Positions 36,206 through 43,879 of a stretch of 54,417 bases of DNA are shown one piece after another. The notes under the pieces were generated by a model. The model saw only the letters and a list, made by a program, of their open reading frames with translations. It did no database searches and was not told the origin of the DNA. Both the position numbers and the translations under genes were made by a program. The DNA is from Deltaproteobacteria bacterium. GTDB taxonomy: Bacteria; Myxococcota; JACRCW01. The stretch spans positions 1 to 54,417 of the forward strand of contig JACRCW010000073.1 in the NCBI GenBank assembly GCA_016218805.1, read 5' to 3'. Every line of letters starts with the position of its first letter. The stretch's first letter is position 1.

Positions 36206-36264
36206 GGTTGGGCGGGTGTTGCCATCCCACCACGCGGGCAGCGGTTGTGCCATCACGCCCCAGA

Positions 36265-36288
36265 GACGCCCCAACTCCGCCCAACGTT
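36265..36288 (-). promoter_or_regulatory. Candidate ECF-type promoter of the sigma operon
   Basis: On the minus strand, AACGTT (36288-36283) and CGTC (36268-36265) lie at the 14-17-base spacing usual for AAC/CGTC ECF promoters. Their position just upstream of the sigma gene suits autoregulation. The match is short and may be chance. Confidence 0.3.
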
Positions 36289-36328
36289 AAGGCAGGCAAG
36301 CGCCCACTCGGGGTGCGGCAGGCCGGCT

Positions 36329-36994
36329 TCAGACGGCCATGGTCTTGAGGTCTTTGGCCACCGTGTAGGTGCACGGGGTGGCGGCCTTGACCTGGTCCGC
36401 GGTGACGCCCGGGGCAAGTTCCGTGAGCGTCATGCCCTTCCCGCGCTGGATGCGGAACACGGCCATTTCCGTGACCACCATGTCCACGCAGGCCTTCCCG
36501 GTGAGGGGGAGCGTGCAGGTCTCCAGCAGCTTGGGAGCGCCCTTGGCGGTGTGTTCCATGGCCACAATGACGCGCCGCGCACCCGCAACGAGGTCCATGG
36601 CGCCGCCCATGCCCTTCACCATCTTCCCGGGGATGATCCAGTTGGCGATGTCCCCGTTGGGGGCCACCTGCATGGCGCCCAGGATGGTGACGTCAACATG
36701 CCCGCCGCGGATCATGGCAAAGCTGTCCGCCGACGAGAAATACGACGTGCCCTTCACCTCGGTGACGGTCTGTTTCCCGGCATTGATGAGGTCGGGGTCT
36801 TCCTCGCCTTCGTACGGGAACGGTCCCACGCCCAGCATGCCGTTTTCGCTCTGGAGGATGACCTCCATGCCGGGGGGCAGATGGTTGGGCACCATCGTGG
36901 GGAGCCCAATGCCCAGGTTGACGTAGTCGCCGTCCTTGAGTTCGGCGGCCACGCGCTTGACGATCACATCACGGATGTCTTTTTCCGCTGCCAT
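36329..36994 (-). CDS. scoB: 3-oxoacid CoA-transferase subunit B
   Basis: A 221-residue beta subunit of succinyl-CoA:3-oxoacid CoA-transferase. The catalytic Glu50 lies in [11 protein letters not shown], the conserved SENG motif. [20 protein letters not shown] is the family core. The enzyme moves CoA between succinyl-CoA and acetoacetate, linking ketone bodies to the TCA cycle. It follows scoA with a 12-base gap. The thiolase and 3-hydroxybutyryl-CoA dehydrogenase further right act in the same pathway. Confidence 0.95.
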   Translation of the reverse strand: MAAEKDIRDVIVKRVAAELKDGDYVNLGIGLPTMVPNHLPPGMEVILQSENGMLGVGPFPYEGEEDPDLINAGKQTVTEVKGTSYFSSADSFAMIRGGHVDVTILGAMQVAPNGDIANWIIPGKMVKGMGGAMDLVAGARRVIVAMEHTAKGAPKLLETCTLPLTGKACVDMVVTEMAVFRIQRGKGMTLTELAPGVTADQVKAATPCTYTVAKDLKTMAV

Positions 36995-37006
36995 GGTGGC
37001 CTCCGG

Positions 37007-37768
37007 TCACGCGTGCGGCCGCGGACGGGTGGTCCGCTGCTCAATGGGCTTTTCGTATTTGGGGCCCTTGAAGATGCGTTTCACGTAGATCCCCGGCACG
37101 TGGACCTGGTCGGGGTCCAGCTCGCCCACGTCAACAAGGATCTCCACTTCAGCCAGTGTGACCTTGGCCGCGGTGCACATCATCGGGTTGAAGTTCCGCG
37201 CGGTCTTGCGGAACACCAGGTTTCCGTGGCGGTCACCCTTCCACGCGCGGACAATGGCAAAGTCCGCGGTGAGCGCCTTCTCCAGCACGCACCATTTCCC
37301 GTCTATTTCGCGCGTCTCCTTCTTGTCGCTCTTCTTGAGGACGCTCTTGCCATCCTTGCTGTAGAACTGGGGGACGCCGCCGTCAGCAATCCAGGTGCCG
37401 TAGCCGGTGGGGGTGAAGAACGCGGGGATGCCGGCGCCGCCGGCGCGGATGCGTTCGGCCAGGGTGCCTTGCGGATTGAGTTCCACCTCCAGTTCCCCGT
37501 TGAGGAACTGGCGTTCAAACTCCTTGTTCTCACCAACGTAGCTGCTGACCATCTTGCGGACCTGCTTGTTGTTCAGCAGGACGCCCAGGCCCTTGTCGGT
37601 GGTGCCGCAGTTGTTGCTGATGATGGTGAGATCCTTGGTGCCCTTTTCACGTATGGCGGCGATCAGGTTCTCCGGGTTGCCGCCCAGGCCGAAACCACCG
37701 GCCATGATGACGGCACCGTCCTTGACGTCCCTGATTGCCTCCATGGCGTTGGCGACGACCTTGTCCAT
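37007..37768 (-). CDS. scoA: 3-oxoacid CoA-transferase subunit A
   Basis: A 253-residue alpha subunit. It carries the CoA-transferase signature GGFGLGGNPENLI (24-36) and SNNCGTTDKGLGVLL. GGAGIPAFFTPTGYGT and ARNFNPMMCTAAK are characteristic. It forms a complex with ScoB. It is first of the pair and divergent from the O-methyltransferase gene, with 59 bases between. Confidence 0.95.
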   Translation of the reverse strand: MDKVVANAMEAIRDVKDGAVIMAGGFGLGGNPENLIAAIREKGTKDLTIISNNCGTTDKGLGVLLNNKQVRKMVSSYVGENKEFERQFLNGELEVELNPQGTLAERIRAGGAGIPAFFTPTGYGTWIADGGVPQFYSKDGKSVLKKSDKKETREIDGKWCVLEKALTADFAIVRAWKGDRHGNLVFRKTARNFNPMMCTAAKVTLAEVEILVDVGELDPDQVHVPGIYVKRIFKGPKYEKPIEQRTTRPRPHA

Positions 37769-37827
37769 GGGAAGCTCCCGCGTGAACGGTTAGAAAAGCT
37801 GCGCGCCCTTTACCACGGGAAGGACCC

Positions 37828-38505
37828 ATGACCACCACGGCGAACAAGACCTACGGATGTGATGACCCCACGACGGCGACGTACGCGTCACGCCTGCTGG
37901 CGCTGGAGGACGAGGTGCTGGCCGGCATCCGCCGCCGCGCGGAGGCGGCGGGCCTGCCGGACATCCACGTGTCCGCGGCAGACGGCCGGCACCTGCAGGT
38001 GCTGGCGGCAGCCATGGGGGCGCGAAACGCCGTCGAAGTGGGCACGCTGGCTGGCTACTCCGGGGTGTGCCTGCTGCGCGGGATGGCGCCGGGCGGGATC
38101 CTTCACACGCTGGAGTTGGATCCCAAGCACGCGGAGGTGGCGCGGAAGACCTTCCGCCTGGCCGGTTTGACGGATCGCGCGCGGATCCACGTGGGCCCCG
38201 CGGACCAGACACTCGGGCAGTTGTCGTCGGAGGGGCCGTTTGACCTGGTGTTCCTGGACGCGGACAAGGCGGGCTACCCGCGCTACCTGGGCTGGGCGGC
38301 GGAGCACCTGCGGCCGGGCGGGGTGGTGCTGGCGGACAACGTGTTCCTGTGGGGCAACGTGGGGCGGACCGAACCGCTGGAAGGCATGACGTCCGCCACG
38401 GTGGGGGCCATGCGCACGTTCAATGAACGCGTGGTGCAGAGCGAGCGCTGGCTGGGGACGCTGCTGCCGACGGGGGAGGGGCTTGCCATGGGGGTGAAGC
38501 GATGA
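37828..38505 (+). CDS. Class I SAM-dependent O-methyltransferase
   Basis: A 225-residue methyltransferase of the caffeoyl-CoA/catechol O-methyltransferase-like family. SAM-binding motif I is VEVGTLAGYSG, followed by HTLELDPKHAE. FDLVFLDADKAGYP and LADNVFLWGNV contain the acidic and Asn residues that bind a divalent metal in this family. The substrate is probably a small catechol-like compound, not determinable here. It is divergent from scoAB. Confidence 0.9.
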   Translation: MTTTANKTYGCDDPTTATYASRLLALEDEVLAGIRRRAEAAGLPDIHVSAADGRHLQVLAAAMGARNAVEVGTLAGYSGVCLLRGMAPGGILHTLELDPKHAEVARKTFRLAGLTDRARIHVGPADQTLGQLSSEGPFDLVFLDADKAGYPRYLGWAAEHLRPGGVVLADNVFLWGNVGRTEPLEGMTSATVGAMRTFNERVVQSERWLGTLLPTGEGLAMGVKR

Positions 38506-38580
38506 GCCCGGACAGGGGCGCGCGTTGGACGCCGGCGTGCGTTTTGGGACTTCCTCATCACATCAACGGATGGCGCCAGG

Positions 38581-38667
38581 ATGGCCTCCTCAACGCCCGA
38601 CTTGGACCCGTTCCAGCGCGAGGTGCTGGCGGCGTTCTTCCGCCGGGAGAGCACGCCTTCCCGGTGA
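38581..38667 (+). pseudogene. Possible remnant of an AbiEii-like nucleotidyltransferase gene
   Basis: A 28-codon frame from ATG to TGA encoding a stretch with LDPFQREVLAAFFRRES. That sequence resembles the opening of AbiEii/AbiGii-type nucleotidyltransferase proteins, which are normally over 200 residues. The characteristic GG and DLD motifs that should follow are missing. The remainder of the 316-base gap before parA has an open frame 38502-38774 (frame 3) without recognisable function. A deletion remnant is possible but unproven. Confidence 0.25.
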
Positions 38668-38821
38668 CTGTTGCGCCCGCCGAGTTACGCCGCTGTCTGC
38701 GCTGGTGGGCCGCCTTCGACGCCTTGCGCTCCCGGTTGGGTCACCCGGCCGGTGATCCACGGCGTATCCATTGAGGCGGCGCGTCCGCTCTGGTACGCGC
38801 ACCGCTTCTCCGGAGGCGTCC

Positions 38822-39679
38822 ATGGCAAGAGTGATTGCGGTGGCCAACCAGAAGGGTGGCGTCGGCAAGACGGTGACCAGCATCAACGTCGCTGCGGCCC
38901 TGGCGCGCCACGGGCGGCGGACGCTGCTGGTGGACCTGGACCCGCAGGGGCACTGCGGCATCGGCACCGGGTTTGACACGGAGAGCGCGCCCAAAACCAC
39001 CTATGAGCTGCTCACCCAGCGCAACGTCTCCGTCGTGGATTGTGCGGTGCAGCGTGAGTTTGCCAACTCAGGCGGGCGGCTGTGGTTTGTGCCCTCCAAC
39101 CTGCGCCTGTCCCTGGCCGAACGCGAGCTGGAGCGCATGTTCAGCCTGCCCAACCTGGTGCTGGCCGGGAAGCTGAAGACCATCCAGGACCAGTATGACG
39201 AGGTGGTGCTGGACTGCCCGCCCAGCCTCTCCAAGCTGACGCTCAATGCCTTCCTGGCCTGCAACATGGTGATCATTCCCATTGCGGTGGGTTACTTCTC
39301 CATCCACGGCGTGCGGATGCTGGCGGAGACGCTGCGGGACATCTTTGAGGAGACGGGGGTGGACTACGACATCCGCTGTCTCATCACGCGCTTCAAGCAG
39401 GGCCAGACCGTGAGCCGTGAAGTGCGCCAGGCGGCCACCGAGCTGTTCGGCGACTACTGTTTTGAGACGGTGATCCGCGACAACATTGACGTGGAGAAGA
39501 GCGTGGGCGCGCAGATCCCGCTGGTGGAATACGCGCCGCAGAGCCCCGCGGCGCAGGACTATGAGGGCTTGGTGCGTGAGCTGTTGACGCCCCGGGTGGC
39601 GGGCCATGAGAAATCCAAGCCGCCCATCGTGGCGGGCGGGACTGGGTTGAACGTCGCACCGGTAACCTCGGGCGGGTGA
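38822..39679 (+). CDS. ParA/MinD-family ATPase
   Basis: A 285-residue ParA-type ATPase. The deviant Walker A motif KGGVGKTVTS (11-20) with the signature Lys11, switch I LVDLDPQGH, and Walker B VVLDCPPSL are present. No ParB gene or parS-like repeat is nearby, so it is an orphan that probably positions a cargo other than the chromosome. GGAGG lies just before the ATG. The stop overlaps the region of the next start, and the following genes encode a PilZ protein and two small proteins in the same direction. Confidence 0.92.
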   Translation: MARVIAVANQKGGVGKTVTSINVAAALARHGRRTLLVDLDPQGHCGIGTGFDTESAPKTTYELLTQRNVSVVDCAVQREFANSGGRLWFVPSNLRLSLAERELERMFSLPNLVLAGKLKTIQDQYDEVVLDCPPSLSKLTLNAFLACNMVIIPIAVGYFSIHGVRMLAETLRDIFEETGVDYDIRCLITRFKQGQTVSREVRQAATELFGDYCFETVIRDNIDVEKSVGAQIPLVEYAPQSPAAQDYEGLVRELLTPRVAGHEKSKPPIVAGGTGLNVAPVTSGG

Positions 39680-39690
39680 GGGCGAGCGCC

Positions 39691-40515
39691 ATGGCAAAGA
39701 AGAAGAAGCACCAGGGCCCCAGTGGCGCGGCGTCCGGCGGCGGAATGGCCGCGGCCGTCCATGATGCGCGGGGCGAGACGTCCGACTGGGGAACCAAGGT
39801 GGAGCGCCCGTGGGAGCCGCCGGCCGCCCCCGCACCCGAGGCGGAACACGACAAGGCGGAGCGCAAGAAGAAGGCCAGTGCCCCGTCCGTGATGGGGTTC
39901 CTGCAGCGTGTGGGCGGGGCGGCGGGCACCGGGCGAACGCCGGCGCGCGGGCTGCTGGGGAAGATCACCGCGGAGGACCTCAAGAGCGTGGGCCGTGCCC
40001 CGGAGCAACCGCCGCCGGCGGCCGCGCCGGCCGCGGAGGAAAAGCCGGTGGCGCAGGTGGACGTGGCGCTGGACCCGCAGCCCGTCACGCCGCCGGACCC
40101 CTTGCCGTCCGTGGAGGAGCGCTTGCGCAAGGTGGGTGACATGGGCCGCCGCAGCGCGGTGTCGTCGGGGGACCGCGCCAACCGCAAGGATGACCGCTAC
40201 CCGTTCTCCGTGCGCGTGGAGTACTCCACCGTGGGGCGCTCCGCGGCGGAAATGGCGGAGAATCTCTCCGCCACGGGCATCTTCATCCACACCTCCACAC
40301 CCCTGGAGATTGGTGACCCGGTGATGGTGAACTTCCAGGTGGCGGACAGCGCGTTTCCGCTCACGCTGCCTGCGCGCGTGAAGTGGGTGAGCGCGTACGG
40401 CGGGATTGACCGGCCGTCCTCCGGGATGGGGCTGGAGTTCACCGCGCTGGATGACAAGAAGCGCCGGACACTCGCGGGGATCATCGCCCGCCTCCGCGGG
40501 GGGAGACGGCCTTGA
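39691..40515 (+). CDS. PilZ-domain protein
   Basis: A 274-residue protein. Residues 1-150 are low-complexity, Pro/Ala/Lys-rich and probably disordered. The C-terminal PilZ domain begins with RKDDR (an RxxxR motif) and continues to NLSATGIFI, where the usual DxSxxG is NLSATG, with Asn replacing Asp. The remaining strands (VMVNFQVADSAFPLTLPARV, SSGMGLEFTAL) match the myxobacterial PilZ subgroup. It should bind cyclic di-GMP, perhaps weakly. GAGGG precedes the ATG at 39691; a GTG at 39676 overlapping the parA stop is an alternative. Confidence 0.85.
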   Translation: MAKKKKHQGPSGAASGGGMAAAVHDARGETSDWGTKVERPWEPPAAPAPEAEHDKAERKKKASAPSVMGFLQRVGGAAGTGRTPARGLLGKITAEDLKSVGRAPEQPPPAAAPAAEEKPVAQVDVALDPQPVTPPDPLPSVEERLRKVGDMGRRSAVSSGDRANRKDDRYPFSVRVEYSTVGRSAAEMAENLSATGIFIHTSTPLEIGDPVMVNFQVADSAFPLTLPARVKWVSAYGGIDRPSSGMGLEFTALDDKKRRTLAGIIARLRGGRRP

Positions 40516-40886
40516 CGGATCCCAAGGACGCCGTGGTGGTTGGCACGGCCGTGACGGACCAGACCGCTCCCGGAACGGACGTGGTGCCGGCGGCGTTTGT
40601 GGTGCAGCGGCCCAAGCCGGTCCCGCGGGATGGGTTGGACCCCAAGAGCATGGAGGCGCTGCGCAACCGCCCGGTGGAGATCCACGCGGGCGCCGTGATC
40701 TACCGGGGGGTTCTCGTCGGGGCGGACACGGAGGAGGTCTTCCTGCGGACGGACCTGCGCTACACCAGCGTGCCGCTGGAGCGCGTTGCGCGGATCATCC
40801 CCACGGACGTGAAGCCGGCGCCGCTGCCCAAGGGCAGCGTGGATCCCAGTTTCTTCCACCCCATGCCGGGTGAAGACGAAGGGTGA
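40512..40886 (+). CDS. Small hypothetical protein
   Basis: A 124-residue protein with no signal peptide. It starts at a TTG that overlaps the upstream stop (TTGA), consistent with translational coupling. The middle part, RPVEIHAGAVIYRGVLVGA followed by TDLRYTSVPLERV, is strand-rich and looks like a small SH3-like or beta-barrel fold. I do not recognise the family. The start is only supported by coupling and by the frame. Confidence 0.6.
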   Translation: MTDPKDAVVVGTAVTDQTAPGTDVVPAAFVVQRPKPVPRDGLDPKSMEALRNRPVEIHAGAVIYRGVLVGADTEEVFLRTDLRYTSVPLERVARIIPTDVKPAPLPKGSVDPSFFHPMPGEDEG

Positions 40887-40891
40887 GACCC

Positions 40892-41149
40892 ATGGCCAAG
40901 AAGAAGGGCAACTACGACCTCGCGATGATGGATTTTCTCCCCTACGGGCCCATGCACAAGGTGGAGCGTGAGAAGGACAAGCCCTACCTGATGGAGACCT
41001 TCCTGGCGTTCCTGGGCAAGAAGGGGCTGGTGAAGGAAGAGGGCGACCGGACGCTCATCAGCGTGGGGAAGGGCTGGCAGGTGACCACCCGGGTGGGCAC
41101 GCGCGCCGGGCGCTACATTGAGCCGGTGGCCGCGCCGGCCAAGGACTGA
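40892..41149 (+). CDS. Small basic hypothetical protein
   Basis: An 85-residue protein, rich in Lys and Arg, starting MAKKKGNYDLAMMDFLPYGP. The middle (MHKVEREKDKPYLMETFLAFLG) is helical. I do not recognise the family. The MAKKK N-terminus resembles the PilZ protein of the same operon. The ATG at 40892 has GGTGAG upstream; a GTG at 40883 is also in frame and overlaps the previous stop. Confidence 0.6.
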   Translation: MAKKKGNYDLAMMDFLPYGPMHKVEREKDKPYLMETFLAFLGKKGLVKEEGDRTLISVGKGWQVTTRVGTRAGRYIEPVAAPAKD

Positions 41150-41172
41150 ACCGGCACGCGCCGGGTAGCGCC

Positions 41173-42312
41173 ATGAAGTACGTGGCCGCGCTCAGCGGCG
41201 GGGTGGACAGCAGCGTTGTGGCCGGGCTCCTGAAGGAAGCCGGCCATGACGTGCTGGGCATCATGCTCAAGCTGGCTCCGGACCGGGACGGCGCGCCTGC
41301 CGCGCGGCGCTGTTGCTCGCTGGATGACGCCCTGGACGCCCGCGCCGTGGCAAACCGGCTGGGCATTCCGTTTTACGTCGTCAACGCCCAGGAGGAATTC
41401 GCCCGGCACGTGGTGGAACCCTTTGTGGGTGCGTACCGGGAGGGGCGCACGCCCATTCCGTGCGTGGCCTGCAACACGCACCTCAAGTTTGGCCGGCTGG
41501 TCCAGCACGCGCGCGCGCTGGGAGCGCGGCTGGCCACCGGCCACTACGCCCGCGTGGTGCATGGGCCGGACGGTCCCCAGCTGCACCGCCCGGCCGACCG
41601 CGACCGCGACCAGACCTATTTCCTGCACGCCATTGGCCTGGAGGCGCTGGGCGCGGTGGACTTCCCGCTGGGTGAGCTGCGCAAGCCCGCCGTGCGCGCC
41701 CATGCCGCCCGCCTGGGGCTCCCGGTGGTGGCCAAGCCGGACAGCCAGGAGATCTGTTTTGTGCCGGATGAGGGGCACGGGGCGTTTGTGGAGCTGTGGG
41801 ACGGGAAGGGCGCCACCCCGGGCGAACTGGTGGACCCGGCGGGAAACCTGGTGGGGCACCACCGCGGGGTCCACACGCTCACTGTGGGCCAGCGCAAAGG
41901 GCTGGGGGTGCGCACCACGGACCGCCTGTACGTGCTGCAACTGGACGCGAGGGATGGCCGCGCCTGGGTGGGGCCGGAGACTGAACTGCTCGCCCGTGGG
42001 CTGGTGGCACAGGACGCCCGCTGGCTGGCCACGGACGCGGAACTGGAGACGCTGCTTGCGGGGCCGGTGCAGGTCCAGGTGCGCGCTCGGCACGTGGCGG
42101 CGGAGGCCAGGGTTGAGCGGATGGGGTCCGGTTTCCGGGTGGCGTTCCAGGAGCCCCAGCGCGCGCTGGCACCGGGTCAGTCCGCCGTGGTCTACGCGGA
42201 CACACGCTGCCTGGGCGGCGGCACCATCCAGGCCGCCTGGAGCCCGCTGCCCACGGGTCCCCACAACCCCTCCGTCTGCTTGGATAGTGCTTTAACAAAG
42301 TCGCATATCTAG
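41173..42312 (+). CDS. mnmA: tRNA-specific 2-thiouridylase
   Basis: A 379-residue enzyme that installs the 2-thio group on U34 of tRNA-Lys, tRNA-Glu and tRNA-Gln. The PP-loop SGGVDSS (8-14) binds ATP. The catalytic Cys pair is Cys100 (PCVACNTHLKF) and Cys194 (SQEICFVPDEG). The C-terminal beta-barrel (HTLTVGQRKGLGV) is typical. Two of its substrates, tRNA-Lys(UUU) and tRNA-Glu(UUC), are encoded further right. It sits last in the ParA/PilZ direction group with a 23-base gap. Confidence 0.95.
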   Translation: MKYVAALSGGVDSSVVAGLLKEAGHDVLGIMLKLAPDRDGAPAARRCCSLDDALDARAVANRLGIPFYVVNAQEEFARHVVEPFVGAYREGRTPIPCVACNTHLKFGRLVQHARALGARLATGHYARVVHGPDGPQLHRPADRDRDQTYFLHAIGLEALGAVDFPLGELRKPAVRAHAARLGLPVVAKPDSQEICFVPDEGHGAFVELWDGKGATPGELVDPAGNLVGHHRGVHTLTVGQRKGLGVRTTDRLYVLQLDARDGRAWVGPETELLARGLVAQDARWLATDAELETLLAGPVQVQVRARHVAAEARVERMGSGFRVAFQEPQRALAPGQSAVVYADTRCLGGGTIQAAWSPLPTGPHNPSVCLDSALTKSHI

Positions 42313-42442
42313 CTGTAACAGTTGGTTATTATTGTCTTGCTCGCGTTGGATACACTCCCGTCCGCCGCGACTTTTCCCCACGGCTTTCCACAGCGCGGCG
42401 AACCGCGCTACGGGGCGCCTGCCCAGAACCCGGAGGACCCCA

Positions 42443-42802
42443 GTGACGGACAATCCCCAGCCGGCGGTGGACCCAGCCAAGCGTCGTCAACGGACCCTAG
42501 GGTTCACGGTGGCCATGGTGGCGGTGTGTGCCGCGTTCATTGGCCTGTCCATGCTGGAGGGTCCGCCCCAGATGCCCATGAACGAGCGGCACAGGAACCT
42601 AAAGGAAGACCCACCGTGTCTGACCTGCCACAACTGGCCGGACAAGCTGCCAAGCCCGCTGCCCGAAGGCTTCAAGCCCATGTCCGCCAACCACCCGCCG
42701 CCCAGGCCCAAGAAAGTCCGGCCCGTGATCAGCGACGGGGGGGCGAACGAGGCGCCGCCCGCGCCGCAGTTTGAATGCCTCAAGTGCCACCGACCGCACT
42801 GA
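42443..42802 (+). CDS. Small membrane-anchored di-haem cytochrome c
   Basis: A 119-residue protein starting at a GTG with GGAGG eight bases upstream. An N-terminal basic stretch and one membrane segment (residues about 15-36, FTVAMVAVCAAFIGLSML) anchor it. Two CxxCH haem-binding motifs follow, CLTCH near 52 and CLKCH close to the C-terminus, separated by a Pro-rich linker. It probably carries electrons at the outer face of the inner membrane. The 130-base leader before it (42313-42442) opens with an unusually AT-rich stretch and may hold the promoter. Confidence 0.82.
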   Translation: MTDNPQPAVDPAKRRQRTLGFTVAMVAVCAAFIGLSMLEGPPQMPMNERHRNLKEDPPCLTCHNWPDKLPSPLPEGFKPMSANHPPPRPKKVRPVISDGGANEAPPAPQFECLKCHRPH

Positions 42803-43303
42803 GTACACGTCCTGCGTGCGGGGGTAGAGCGCGGGCAATGACCCGCATCTCATTCGGGCGGGGGACAAGCCGGACAAGCCCCGCCCCACAAGTAGCGTGC
42901 GGAAAACGCGCGGAAGCCCGGGGAGCCCGCGGAAACGCGCGGAAACGCGCGGAAAGAGCCGCGGAGACCAGAGGAGACCCGCGGAAAGAGCCGCGGAAGC
43001 CAGAGGAAAGAGCAGCTTAAAAAGCAGCGGAACAGCGTCCTCCGCCACACCCGGCGGCGGGAAACAATGTGGCCGCCTCTCCGGTGCCGGCCCCTGGCAG
43101 CGCGGCGCTTCCCCGGAGAAAGCGACTTCTGAGCGGGCTTTCTGCTGCCAGGCGGGCGGGCAGGTCCGCTTCTGGTCCGGACGTAAAGTTAACATAACGT
43201 TGATTATCGGACCTTGACTGTGGCGTCCGGACGCGGAGAACCGGCGCTCCCAAGCGCCCCCCGGCGGTTTCCTGCGCCCCCCCGGGACTGGTATTCGGGT
43301 GCC
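42803..43303. other. Gene-free stretch with purine-rich repeats
   Basis: No gene is supported in these 501 bases. The left half holds a strand-biased G/A-rich tract with short tandem repeats (listed separately). The stretch around 43185-43220 is AT-rich (GTTAACATAACGTTG) and flanked by inverted arms GGTCCG and CGGACC, so it may carry the promoter of the next lipoprotein gene. Confidence 0.55.
42930..43011 (+). repeat. Short tandem repeats in a purine-rich tract
   Basis: Two 10-base units GGAAACGCGC (42931-42950) are followed by two 32-base units starting CGCGGAAAGAGCCGCGGA at 42948 and 42980. The units differ at a few positions. The same strand is almost free of pyrimidine runs. I cannot assign a function. 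Confidence 0.7.
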
Positions 43304-43879
43304 ATGCATGGGTTCCGGAGCGGTCTGGTCTGCCTGGCGGTTGCCGCCGCGGGTTGTGATGGCAACACAGACCCGGCTGACGCTGGCACCCGCCGCGGCT
43401 TGGACGCCAGCGCCATCCCGGCGGCGGCGGCGGTGGATGCAGGCGTGGCGGCCACCAAGCCCGTGCTCCGGGCGTGGCACGTGTTGGACGGCGGTGATCA
43501 ACCCGTTCCAGCGGGCGCGCTGATACGGCCGGCGCGACTCAGGCTTTCGGTCCCGGATGCCCCGGCCAACGCGCTGGGCGCGCGCCTGAAGACCGGCGCC
43601 GGCGTCCACCTCCCGCTGGAGTTCACGGCCGCCGCCTTGGACGCAGGCGCCGTGGTGGACGTCCTCATCCCCGTGGACCCCTATGCCGGAGACGCCGTTC
43701 TGGACTGGGTCGTTCGGCCCACGGTGACCACGACGGAACGGTTGCTGCTGCGGACCGCCCTGGTCCTGGCTGAGGTACCGGGCGCCGTGAAACCCGCCGA
43801 GCCCACCGCCAAAGCGACCCCGAAATCCAAGGCGAAGCATGCAAAAAAGAAATCAAAAACAAAGAAGCGCAAGCGATAG
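43304..43879 (+). CDS. Small lipoprotein with Lys-rich C-terminus
   Basis: A 191-residue lipoprotein with signal peptide ending VAAAGC (Cys18). A short Ala/Asp linker is followed by one domain with strand-like segments (RLRLSVPDAP, VVDVLIPVDPY). The last 25 residues are almost all Lys, Ala and Arg (KHAKKKSKTKKRKR at the very end), which could bind nucleic acid, LPS or polyanions. Function unknown. It converges with the nuclease gene without any gap. Confidence 0.7.
   Translation: MHGFRSGLVCLAVAAAGCDGNTDPADAGTRRGLDASAIPAAAAVDAGVAATKPVLRAWHVLDGGDQPVPAGALIRPARLRLSVPDAPANALGARLKTGAGVHLPLEFTAAALDAGAVVDVLIPVDPYAGDAVLDWVVRPTVTTTERLLLRTALVLAEVPGAVKPAEPTAKATPKSKAKHAKKKSKTKKRKR

Noticed and set aside
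35270..37831. An 853-codon plus-strand open frame across the ECF operon and scoAB
   Set aside because: Shadow of five minus-strand genes with clear family motifs; its translation has no domain.
38822..39679. Chromosome-partition parA near a replication origin
   Set aside because: No parB, parS-like repeats, dnaA, gidA or DnaA-box cluster is visible nearby.
42930..43011. Possible CRISPR array
   Set aside because: Units are 10 or 32 bases in direct tandem without unique spacers, and no cas genes are present.
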